This document shows, piece after piece, positions 1 through 6,899 of a DNA stretch of 64,000 nucleotides. Origin of the DNA: Lysinibacillus cavernae (lineage in GTDB: Bacteria > Bacillota > Bacilli > Bacillales_A > Planococcaceae); assembly GCF_009724685.1 (NCBI RefSeq), contig NZ_WMEF01000001.1, forward strand, positions 682,001-746,000, given 5' to 3'. The number at the start of each line of letters is the position of its first letter. Positions within the stretch are counted from its first letter, which is position 1. Under the pieces are notes generated by a model. It worked only from the letters and a program-made list of their open reading frames with translations, did not search any database and was not told the DNA's origin. A program made the position numbers and the translations under genes.

Positions 1-46
1 AAGTAGGATGTATCAACAATTAATGGGAATTAAAACAGATTCGTAA
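1..46 (+). CDS. possible 3' end of a plus-strand gene (partial)
   Basis: An open frame enters from the left edge and ends at TAA 44-46, leaving about 14 visible codons. It is convergent with the iron-transport operon. Nothing can be said about its product, and it may be chance. Confidence 0.2.
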   Translation, partial: SRMYQQLMGIKTDS

Positions 47-72
47 GACGAATTTTTAGTACTATTTGAACG

Positions 73-110
73 AAAAAAAGGGCCGCTACATCTTAAAAGT
101 AGCGGCCCCA
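73..110 (-). terminator. terminator of the iron-siderophore importer operon
   Basis: A perfect GGGCCGCTAC / GTAGCGGCCC stem (80-89 with 99-108) has a 9-nt loop. Read on the minus strand it is followed by a run of seven T, so it ends the transcript that contains the ATPase gene stopping at 124. Confidence 0.9.
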
Positions 111-123
111 CTTGTACTAATTA

Positions 124-912
124 TTATTCATAGGATAAGCCAATAGGTATACATAGTGGTGATTGATCAACTGGATTTTCAATAATACAGCAATTTAGTC
201 CAAATACTTCCTTAATCATGCTTTTCGTAAATACTTTTTCAGGTGGCCCCTCTTGATAGATTTTCCCATTAACAATACTAATGAGATGATCCGCATATTG
301 TGCAGCTTGATTTAAATCATGTAAAACCATGACAATTGTTCGACCGTGAGTTACGTTTAAAGTGCGTAATAACTCGAGTATTTCAATCTGATGCGCCAAA
401 TCTAAATATGTAGTTGGTTCATCTAATAATAAAAGATCTGTGTCTTGTGCTAAAGCCATCGAAATCCATGCCCTTTGCCTTTGTCCTCCAGATAGTTCAT
501 CCAACGTACGATCCACAAAACCAGTCATTTTTGTTGCTAATAACGAACGATTTACAATCGCATCATCTTCCGGAGTTTGTCTAGATAACAATCCTTTATG
601 TGGATGTCTACCATAATAACATAGGTCTTTAACCGTTATATCTTCCGGAGCTTCTGGGCCTTGAGGTAAAATAGCTAATTTCTTTGCAATTTCTTTTGAA
701 GATTGCTGATGAATGGCTTTTCCATCTAAATAAACCATTCCTTCTTGGGGTGTTAATAGTCTAGCTAAGGAACGCAAAATAGTTGATTTTCCGCAACCAT
801 TAGCCCCAATAATCACACTTATCTTACCTTCAGGAACAACTAAATTTATATTATCAAGGATTTGAGCTGATCCATAGGTGAGAGAAAGATGCTCAGCTGA
901 TAATGTTGTCAT
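124..912 (-). CDS. iron-siderophore ABC transporter, ATP-binding protein (FecE/FhuC/YusV type)
   Basis: This cytoplasmic ATPase powers import of ferric siderophores through the two permeases encoded upstream. The 262-aa protein has Walker [10 protein letters not shown] (residues 36-44), the signature LSGGQRQR near 140, Walker B LLLLDEP near 160 and an H-loop in VLHD, and its length is typical of FecE/FhuC proteins. It is the last gene of a four-gene minus-strand operon (binding lipoprotein, permease, permease, ATPase), 15 bp after the second permease and followed by a strong terminator. Control is expected from the Fur box ahead of the first gene. The exact siderophore cannot be read from the sequence. 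Confidence 0.93.
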   Translation of the reverse strand: MTTLSAEHLSLTYGSAQILDNINLVVPEGKISVIIGANGCGKSTILRSLARLLTPQEGMVYLDGKAIHQQSSKEIAKKLAILPQGPEAPEDITVKDLCYYGRHPHKGLLSRQTPEDDAIVNRSLLATKMTGFVDRTLDELSGGQRQRAWISMALAQDTDLLLLDEPTTYLDLAHQIEILELLRTLNVTHGRTIVMVLHDLNQAAQYADHLISIVNGKIYQEGPPEKVFTKSMIKEVFGLNCCIIENPVDQSPLCIPIGLSYE

Positions 913-927
913 TAATGTTCACCTTTC

Positions 928-1941
928 TTATGCCTTTTTTCGTTCAGAACGTAATAAATATAAAAAATAGGGTGCACCAATCACTGCTGTAATAATCCCA
1001 GCAGGTATTTCTAGTGGGGGAAATAGACCTCTACCAAGGCTATCGGCTACTAGCAAAAGGGCAGCACCGACAAGAGCGGAAGCGGGAAGTAAAACTTTAA
1101 ATTTAGATCCTACAATTCTTCTAGCAATATGAGGAGCAATTAAACCGATAAATCCGATAGAACCTACTGTGGCAACACATACGCCAATTAAAATAACTGC
1201 AACGCTTAATAAAATATATCGCAGAAATTTTGATCGTTCACCAAGACTTGTAGCTATATCATCACCAAGGCTCAGAATATCTAATTTAGAAGTTAATCCA
1301 ATTAATAGTGGGATAAGAATGAGGCATGGAAGTAGAATATACACATGTTCCCATCCTCTTGCCCATAAACTTCCCGTCAGCCATAAAAGAGTTGAATTTA
1401 CGTTATCTGGGAATTTAATCATAAAATACTCTATCCCTGCTTGACATATTGCTCCTAGCGCTATTCCTACCAAAGCTAATGTATTTGGTTGTGCACCTTT
1501 CTTATAAACAAACAGCATTAAAATAGTAGCAATAATAGCTGCTCCAATAAAAGCTGAAAGGGGAAGAAAAATGATTGGTGATGATGGGAATAGAACGATA
1601 ATGATAACGGCTGCTAACCCGGCACCTTTCGTCACTCCGATTACATCAGGTGAGGCTAATGGGTTACGGAGAATTCCTTGTAGAATCGCTCCAGCTGTTG
1701 CTAGTCCAGCTCCTACGATGATAGCGATTATAATACGAGGAAGACGATAATTGTTTAAAATAAATCTTTGACTTTGTGTCTCTTCACCAATAAAATTTCG
1801 AATGATTTCTGACGGTGTAATATAAATAGCACCTAAACCTAGACTTACTATTGATAAAATTAGGATGATGATCAACAGTACAAGAAGAACAAGGTTAGGG
1901 TGAAAATTACGATTTAGTAAAAGCTTTTGTTTAGTATTCAT
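928..1941 (-). CDS. iron-siderophore ABC transporter permease (FecCD family), second subunit
   Basis: A 337-aa integral membrane protein with the multi-helix pattern of FecCD/BtuC permeases. It carries the family signatures RLPRIIIAIIVGAGLATAG in the first third and a conserved GFIGLIAPHIARRIVG loop that contacts the ATPase. It overlaps the upstream permease by 4 nt, so the two are translationally coupled and probably form a heterodimer, as in YfiZ/YfhA-type siderophore importers. The ATPase gene follows after 15 bp. Confidence 0.92.
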   Translation of the reverse strand: MNTKQKLLLNRNFHPNLVLLVLLIIILILSIVSLGLGAIYITPSEIIRNFIGEETQSQRFILNNYRLPRIIIAIIVGAGLATAGAILQGILRNPLASPDVIGVTKGAGLAAVIIIVLFPSSPIIFLPLSAFIGAAIIATILMLFVYKKGAQPNTLALVGIALGAICQAGIEYFMIKFPDNVNSTLLWLTGSLWARGWEHVYILLPCLILIPLLIGLTSKLDILSLGDDIATSLGERSKFLRYILLSVAVILIGVCVATVGSIGFIGLIAPHIARRIVGSKFKVLLPASALVGAALLLVADSLGRGLFPPLEIPAGIITAVIGAPYFLYLLRSERKKA

Positions 1942-2942
1942 TGTTTAATATTTCTTCCTTTCTTTGCTAAATAAAGGAAGAATGGTGCCCCGATAATAGC
2001 TGTAACAATTCCAACTGGCGATTCAAAAGGATAAGCGATAAAGCGAGCGAGAATATCTGCATAAACTAAGAGTAAAGCCCCGAACAATGCAGAGAATGGA
2101 ATGATTCTTCGATAATCTCCACCTACTAATCTCCTGACAATATGAGGAACTATTAATCCAACGAAACCTATAGGACCAGCGACAGCTACAGAAGAGCCGG
2201 CCAAAATAATGACCAGTATCCCAGCTAGAATTCGGATGTGATTTACTCGTTGCCCAAGCCCTTGTGCAGTACTTTCACCTAGGACGAGAATAGAAATTGA
2301 CCGAGAAAGCAATAAGCTAATGAATAGTCCGACAATAGACCAAGGAAGAATGATCATAACGTGTGTCCAAGATTTTCCACTAATCGATCCCACTAACCAA
2401 TATAGAACATCCTTTGCCTGTTCACTAAAGATAATGATCCCTTGAGTTAAAGAGGATAAAAGAAAGTGCACGGCAATGCCAGCTAACGCTAGTTTTACAT
2501 GTGTCATTCCCCCTCCAGAGGCAAAGGAATAGACTGTTATTCCTCCTACTGCTGCCCCTATAAATGCAGAGAAAACGAGAGATGGGGAAGAGAGAGAAGG
2601 AAAGAGGGCAAAAGCAGTGACAATAAAGAATGAAGCACCTGCATTCACACCAAATACTTGAGGTGAAGCTAATGAATTTCGAGTAATTGCCTGCATAAGA
2701 GCACCTGCCACAGCCAAATTAGCACCAACTAATGCTCCGATTATCGCTCGGGGCAATCTAAGCGTTTGTATAATTAACTGTTCTTTTGAAGGATTTATTT
2801 CGAAAAAGGACTTCAACACCATTAAGAGATCTACATCTGCTATCCCTACTGAAACACTAATGATAATTCCTAAAATCAATAGAATGATTGCAGTTATTGC
2901 TGTACTATATATTTTTATTTTACCTTTAACTACAGATTCCAT
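1938..2942 (-). CDS. iron-siderophore ABC transporter permease (FecCD family), first subunit
   Basis: A 334-aa FecCD-family membrane protein, paralogous to the following gene. It shows RLPRAIIGALVGANLAVAGA and the ATPase-contact loop GFVGLIVPHIVRRLVGG. Its start lies 87 bp after the stop of the binding-lipoprotein gene, and that gap holds a 15-bp hairpin which may reduce permease expression relative to the lipoprotein. Its stop overlaps the start of the next permease by 4 nt. Confidence 0.92.
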   Translation of the reverse strand: MESVVKGKIKIYSTAITAIILLILGIIISVSVGIADVDLLMVLKSFFEINPSKEQLIIQTLRLPRAIIGALVGANLAVAGALMQAITRNSLASPQVFGVNAGASFFIVTAFALFPSLSSPSLVFSAFIGAAVGGITVYSFASGGGMTHVKLALAGIAVHFLLSSLTQGIIIFSEQAKDVLYWLVGSISGKSWTHVMIILPWSIVGLFISLLLSRSISILVLGESTAQGLGQRVNHIRILAGILVIILAGSSVAVAGPIGFVGLIVPHIVRRLVGGDYRRIIPFSALFGALLLVYADILARFIAYPFESPVGIVTAIIGAPFFLYLAKKGRNIKQ

Positions 2943-2983
2943 TAACTACAACACACTTTCTTACAAAATATAAGACTTATTAG

Positions 2984-3021
2984 AAAGAGAAGTAAGTAGG
3001 CTATTTTACTTACTTCTCTTT
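2984..3021 (-). terminator. intra-operon hairpin between binding-protein and permease genes
   Basis: A perfect 15-bp inverted repeat (2984-2998 with 3007-3021) has an 8-nt loop and begins 9 bp after the lipoprotein stop codon. The T-run on the minus strand is weak, so it is more likely a partial terminator or 3'-end stabiliser that raises binding-protein level over the membrane subunits than a full stop. Confidence 0.65.
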
Positions 3022-3029
3022 TGTTTACT

Positions 3030-4007
3030 TTACTTTTCATTCAGCTTTGTTAACGTGTCTTTAGCAATTGCTTCTGCTGAAATAATTCCTCGGAATCTTG
3101 TCCATAAATCTCGATCAACACTATAAATCTGGTCATTTTTTACTGCTTTTAAGTCTTTCCAAAGAGGATTATCCTTCCACTCATCAGTAAGTAGTTTGCC
3201 TTCATTATTAGCTAAAAGTAGTACGTCTGGATTGATTTCAACAAGTTGCTCTAGACTCATTTCAACATAAGGTTGTTCGTCCTGAATGGCTACCTTCAGG
3301 CCTAATTTCTCTAGTAATTCTCCATCATAAGAAGAAGTAGTATGTGCTTGAAATGATGTATCTCGTACAACTGCAGGTAAAACAGTTAGATTCGTATCAA
3401 GATTCAGCTTTGAATTGATTTCATTTATTATTTTTTCATGTTCACTTAATCTCTTTTCAGCAGTTTCAGCCTGACCTAATGTTTCTGCAATTGTTTTAAA
3501 AGAGTCTAAATTCTCCTGATAGGTCGATTCGCGACTCTTTAAGACAATTGTAGGAGCAATTTGCTGTAAATCTTTATAAATAGCACTATGTCGCTCAACA
3601 TCGGCAATAATTAAATCGGGCTGTAAAGAGCTAATCACCTCTAAGCTAGGCTGTTCACGAGTTCCTACAGAAGTATAGTCTATGTCACTGCCGACCAGCT
3701 TTGCGATCATATCCTTTTTATTGTCATCGGCAATTCCTAGTGGCGTCATTCCTAAAGTATTTAAAGAATCAACAAAAGATAACTCTAAGGTAACTATCTT
3801 TTTGGGTGTATTTTTAATTACGGTTTCACCCATTTCATGTTTAATAACTCTACCTTTAGATTCTTTTGCTCCCGTAGAAGTTTGTTCCTCTTTCTCTTTG
3901 TCTGTATTATTTTGAGCAGCATTACATCCAGCTAAAACCATCATGATTGTGAATAACAAGATGAGCGTTAGCCCGCTCAATTTCCCTAATTTAATAAAAC
4001 TTTGCAT
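3030..4007 (-). CDS. iron-siderophore ABC transporter substrate-binding lipoprotein
   Basis: A 325-aa extracellular lipoprotein that captures the ferric siderophore. The chosen ATG at 4007 has an AAGGAAGG-type ribosome site and starts a lipoprotein signal peptide with the lipobox VLAGC; a longer frame reaching 4160 would cross the promoter and Fur box and is rejected. The mature part has the FecB/FhuD-type fold pattern: IVTLELSFVDSLNTLG, then PDLIIAD, then a C-terminal region with SAEAIAKDTL. It is the first gene of the four-gene importer operon and is expected to be iron-repressed. FecB-like proteins bind hydroxamate, catecholate or citrate complexes, and the sequence does not distinguish these. 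Confidence 0.92.
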   Translation of the reverse strand: MQSFIKLGKLSGLTLILLFTIMMVLAGCNAAQNNTDKEKEEQTSTGAKESKGRVIKHEMGETVIKNTPKKIVTLELSFVDSLNTLGMTPLGIADDNKKDMIAKLVGSDIDYTSVGTREQPSLEVISSLQPDLIIADVERHSAIYKDLQQIAPTIVLKSRESTYQENLDSFKTIAETLGQAETAEKRLSEHEKIINEINSKLNLDTNLTVLPAVVRDTSFQAHTTSSYDGELLEKLGLKVAIQDEQPYVEMSLEQLVEINPDVLLLANNEGKLLTDEWKDNPLWKDLKAVKNDQIYSVDRDLWTRFRGIISAEAIAKDTLTKLNEK

Positions 4008-4039
4008 CCTTCTAACCTTCCTTTTCCGATGATGTAAAT

Positions 4040-4058
4040 GAAAATGATAATCATTAAC
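4040..4058 (-). promoter_or_regulatory. Fur box of the siderophore importer operon
   Basis: The 19-mer matches the classical Fur consensus at 17 of 19 positions and centres on ATGATAATCATT. It lies directly downstream of the -10 element and so covers the transcription start. Iron-loaded Fur should block transcription of the lipoprotein-permease-ATPase operon. Confidence 0.9.
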
Positions 4059-4065
4059 AGGGATT

Positions 4066-4094
4066 ATAATAGAATGTTCAATGGGTTGGGTCAA
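4066..4094 (-). promoter_or_regulatory. sigma-A promoter of the siderophore importer operon
   Basis: On the minus strand TTGACC (4094-4089), a 17-nt spacer and TATTAT (4071-4066) form a good vegetative promoter. The Fur box begins 7 nt downstream of the -10. Confidence 0.75.
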
Positions 4095-4360
4095 TATAAT
4101 GAAAGTATTGTGAAATAAAATTAATATGAGTAAAACGTTCATTTTGAACATTTTGTTCATAGAATCATGTAGTTGCCTATTCGCTTTATTGTGGTTGAAA
4201 CGTAGAAGAAAGCTATCAGTCCTAATTTCCTTTGAGCTACTGCACTAATGCTACTGTCGTCTTATATATTTTTTATATTAATTCGTTATTAATAATATAT
4301 TATCCATATTAAAATCGGGTCTTTATAATAAAGCTATTACTATAAAAGGGAGGATTTAGA
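4095..4360. other. divergent intergenic region, siderophore operon / aldo-keto reductase
   Basis: No gene is seen here. On the plus strand a TATAAT box sits at 4324-4329 with only a weak -35 (TATCCA, 4301-4306), followed by a GGGAGG ribosome site about 10 nt before the reductase start. The AT-rich stretch 4260-4310 contains short imperfect repeats without an assignable role. Confidence 0.4.
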
Positions 4361-5350
4361 ATGGAGTACTGTAAACTTGGCAATAGTGGATTATCATTAA
4401 GCAAAATTGCATATGGAAACTGGATAAATCATGGTGGGAAAGTAGATGAGGATACTGCAAATGCGTGTGTTAAAGCAGCACTAGATGTGGGTATCACAAC
4501 ATTTGATACGGCTGATGTTTATTCTGACACGAAAGCCGAAGAGATACTCGGTCGATCTTTACAAGGTATACGACGGTCGGGCATTGAGCTATGTACAAAG
4601 GTGTGCCATCCGACTGGGAACGGCCAAAACGATAAAGGTTTATCGAGAAAACATATCCTCGAAAATTGTCATGCGTCTTTGCGTCGGTTACAGACCGACT
4701 ATATTGATGTCTATTATGCACACAGATTTGATCCAACTACTCCTCTTGAAGAAACGATGTTAGCTTTCGCAGATCTGGTACGACAAGGGAAGGTACTTTA
4801 TATCGGTGTAAGTGAGTGGACAGCAGAACAAATCACCCGTGGTGCAGCGCTTGCACGAGAATTGAATATTCCGTTCATTGCTAGTCAACCCCAGTATTCC
4901 ATGCTGTGGAGAGTTATTGAAGCCGATGTGATACCAACCTGTCAACGTGAGGGACTTGGGCAAGTAGTATGGTCTCCACTAGCACAAGGTGTTCTTACTG
5001 GAAAATATCTACCGCAAAGACCAGTGCCAACTCAATCACGGGCTAACTCTACTGCGGGGAAACCATTTTTTAATAAACTTGCACAGCGTTGGATGAATGA
5101 TAATGTACTAACTGCAATACAGCAGCTTAAACCCATCGCACAAGAGATGGATCTTTCCCTCGCTCAACTTGCAGTAGCTTGGGTACTCCAAAACCAACAT
5201 GTTTCCTCAGCTATTATCGGTGCCTCAAGCCCGGAACAGGTAAGAGAGAATGCATTAGCATCTAGCGTCAAACTAGAACCGGCACTAATGAAACAGATTG
5301 ACGGAGTATTAGAAGGCCTCATTGAGTACGATCCAAGTAAAACAGGTTGA
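4361..5350 (+). CDS. aldo/keto reductase (Kv-beta-like subfamily)
   Basis: A cytoplasmic NADPH-dependent oxidoreductase of 329 aa that reduces aldehydes or ketones; the natural substrate is unknown. The catalytic tetrad of the family is visible as D49, Y54 (in FDTADVYS), K80 (CTKV) and H121 (YYAHRFD). The C-terminal cofactor-binding segment has the typical AWVLQNQHVSSAIIGASSPEQV. The length and the VGITTFDTADVYS opening resemble potassium-channel beta-subunit-like reductases of bacteria. A GGGAGG ribosome site precedes the ATG. The neighbouring LysR gene is convergent and separated by a terminator, so a regulatory link is possible but not shown. Confidence 0.9.
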   Translation: MEYCKLGNSGLSLSKIAYGNWINHGGKVDEDTANACVKAALDVGITTFDTADVYSDTKAEEILGRSLQGIRRSGIELCTKVCHPTGNGQNDKGLSRKHILENCHASLRRLQTDYIDVYYAHRFDPTTPLEETMLAFADLVRQGKVLYIGVSEWTAEQITRGAALARELNIPFIASQPQYSMLWRVIEADVIPTCQREGLGQVVWSPLAQGVLTGKYLPQRPVPTQSRANSTAGKPFFNKLAQRWMNDNVLTAIQQLKPIAQEMDLSLAQLAVAWVLQNQHVSSAIIGASSPEQVRENALASSVKLEPALMKQIDGVLEGLIEYDPSKTG

Positions 5351-5387
5351 TTTTTTACACTTGATACAATAGGTATTTCTTTCTAGT

Positions 5388-5414
5388 ACCCATCCCTTTT
5401 AGGATGGGTTTTTA
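5388..5414 (+). terminator. terminator of the aldo/keto reductase gene
   Basis: An 8-bp ACCCATCC / GGATGGGT stem (5388-5395 with 5402-5409) is followed by a T-run on the plus strand. It lies between two convergent genes. Confidence 0.85.
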
Positions 5415-6317
5415 TTCATGGTGATTAAGTTGAGAATTGGAATATACCTCTCTAACAATTGTTAAAAAATGATCTACTGCAGTAGATGTTTCATCTTGCC
5501 TCCATCCAACATATAGACTTACTTTTGGTGTAGTCTCTTTGATTTTTTTATAGGTAACCCCAGAACGTTTATAACTTTCCACCGATGAGGGAACGACAGA
5601 AACACCCATTCCTGTTGCAACTAGATTAACAATCGTTTGCATTTGAATAGCTTCTTGAACAACATTTAAATTTACACCGTGATCCCAAAAGTAGCTAATA
5701 ATTAAGTCATAAAAATTTGGACCTAAATGGCGGGGAAACATAATAAAAGGTTCATTCCTTATCAATTGTAGTGGAATTTCAGGCAATGTGACCAAAGGAT
5801 GATCTTGATGTAAAACCAATCTTAAAGCTTCTTCACAACAAACTTCAGTAGCCAGTGTCTCATTGTTCTGCTTAGAACGAATAAAACCAATATGAATTTG
5901 TTTCTCATAAAGTGCCTTCAGTTGCTGCTCCGTTGTCATCTCGCATAATGTAAGATGGATTTTAGGAAAGCGTGCTCTGAACTTATTTAGAACTTCTATA
6001 ACAATTTCTGTGGAGTCGACAAAGCCAACAATTACGTTTCCTATTTTCCCCTCAGCTGCAAGTTGTGTTTCTTTTATCGCCTTTTCGAATTGAAAAAGTG
6101 TTTGCTGAGCCCCTTCTAAAAATATCTTCCCAGCATCCGTAAGTTCAACCATCCTTTTTGTTCGATGAAAAAGTTGAACGCCCAATTCATCTTCTAATTT
6201 ACGAATTTCTTGGCTCAAGGGAGGTTGTGCCATCCTAAGACGTTCTGCTGCACGCCTAAAATTCAATTCTTCTGCCACTGTTATGAAATAGCGCATTTTT
6301 CTAATATCTATTTTCAT
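5412..6317 (-). CDS. LysR-family transcriptional regulator
   Basis: A 301-aa DNA-binding regulator. Residues 5-64 form the winged helix-turn-helix (FITVAEELNFRRAAERLRMAQPPLSQEIRKLE, read in parts), and residues 90-290 are the periplasmic-binding-protein-like effector domain (IGNVIVGFVDS onward). The start ATG follows GAAGGGATGG. It is convergent with the aldo/keto reductase, not divergent as LysR targets often are, so its target is unclear. The N-terminal motif FRRAAERL and the benzoate-type effector domain resemble the AlsR/CatM/BenM branch; the ligand is unknown. Confidence 0.9.
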   Translation of the reverse strand: MKIDIRKMRYFITVAEELNFRRAAERLRMAQPPLSQEIRKLEDELGVQLFHRTKRMVELTDAGKIFLEGAQQTLFQFEKAIKETQLAAEGKIGNVIVGFVDSTEIVIEVLNKFRARFPKIHLTLCEMTTEQQLKALYEKQIHIGFIRSKQNNETLATEVCCEEALRLVLHQDHPLVTLPEIPLQLIRNEPFIMFPRHLGPNFYDLIISYFWDHGVNLNVVQEAIQMQTIVNLVATGMGVSVVPSSVESYKRSGVTYKKIKETTPKVSLYVGWRQDETSTAVDHFLTIVREVYSNSQLNHHE

Positions 6318-6425
6318 CCATCCCTTCTACAAAAAAATCTATAGATCCAACTCAATTAAATACTTCAAGTCTAGCAATGCTTAGAGTTAATTTTAACAAT
6401 TAAAAATTTTTAAGCATAGAATTTA

Positions 6426-6466
6426 CTCTTTTATTGAGGTTAAAACAAATAATCTCAATAAAAGAG
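6426..6466. repeat. perfect 13-bp inverted repeat
   Basis: CTCTTTTATTGAG and its exact reverse complement are separated by 15 nt. There is no strong T-run on either side, so a protein-binding site or an RNA hairpin is as likely as a terminator. Confidence 0.6.
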
Positions 6467-6500
6467 GATTAAGTATAAAAAAAGAAAGAGTTCGCCATTA

Positions 6501-6581
6501 TATCAAGAAAGTAATATAACACTAGAAAGGTAATAGAAGTGCTTATCAAAGATTCCCTCAAAACGGATATATTTTATCTTC
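6501..6581 (-). CDS. candidate 26-aa peptide ORF upstream of the S-layer-type gene
   Basis: On the minus strand an ATG at 6581 is preceded by GAGGTGGTG at 7-nt spacing, which is an unusually good ribosome site for a random ORF. The frame encodes 26 residues beginning MKIKYIRFEG, ending in a hydrophobic SSVILLS, and stops before the 13-bp inverted repeat. No homologue is recognised. It may be an antisense peptide gene or chance. Confidence 0.25.
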
Positions 6582-6899
6582 ATTTTGTCACCACCTCATT
6601 ATATTTTCTATATTATAGTAATTATTTATGAAGAAATTACCTATATATCCAATGTAGTATTAATATTACCTTATTTTTAGCGTTTATTTATTGGTAATCT
6701 AGTTATATTATTGTCTTGTAAAGCAAATTACAGTTTGATTGGGATATTTAATCTTGGTAATTTTAGAAGTTTGCTTTCCCTATAATTGGTTTTAATTATT
6801 ATTTGTGAGAACACATTATACATATTTTATAATTAAATAGAGCGATAATATTGTTTTCACAGAATAATATATTTTATTAGAATTCTGGAGGAATAAACT

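Larger units (their letters stand above)
6318..6899. promoter_or_regulatory. long structured upstream region of the S-layer-type gene
   Basis: About 580 bp without an established gene. It holds a 7-bp inverted repeat (ATGCTTA / TAAGCAT, near 6378-6417), a perfect 13-bp inverted repeat (6426-6438 with 6454-6466) and a candidate 26-codon minus-strand ORF (6501-6581). The surface-protein ribosome site CTGGAGGAAT stands just before the ATG at 6900. Abundant surface-layer proteins commonly have long, stable 5' leaders, which fits this layout. I could not pick one convincing promoter. Confidence 0.5.

Noticed and set aside
1169..1444. Open frame on the plus strand inside the permease gene
   Set aside because: It is the opposite strand of a clear FecCD permease with full motifs, has no ribosome site and shows no domain. 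Similar antisense frames elsewhere (for example 7511-7858, 14363-14752, 32451-32798) were left out for the same reason.
3030..4160. Longer version of the binding lipoprotein starting at 4160
   Set aside because: The extra part would cross the Fur box and promoter, and the ATG at 4007 has a strong ribosome site and begins a proper lipoprotein signal peptide.
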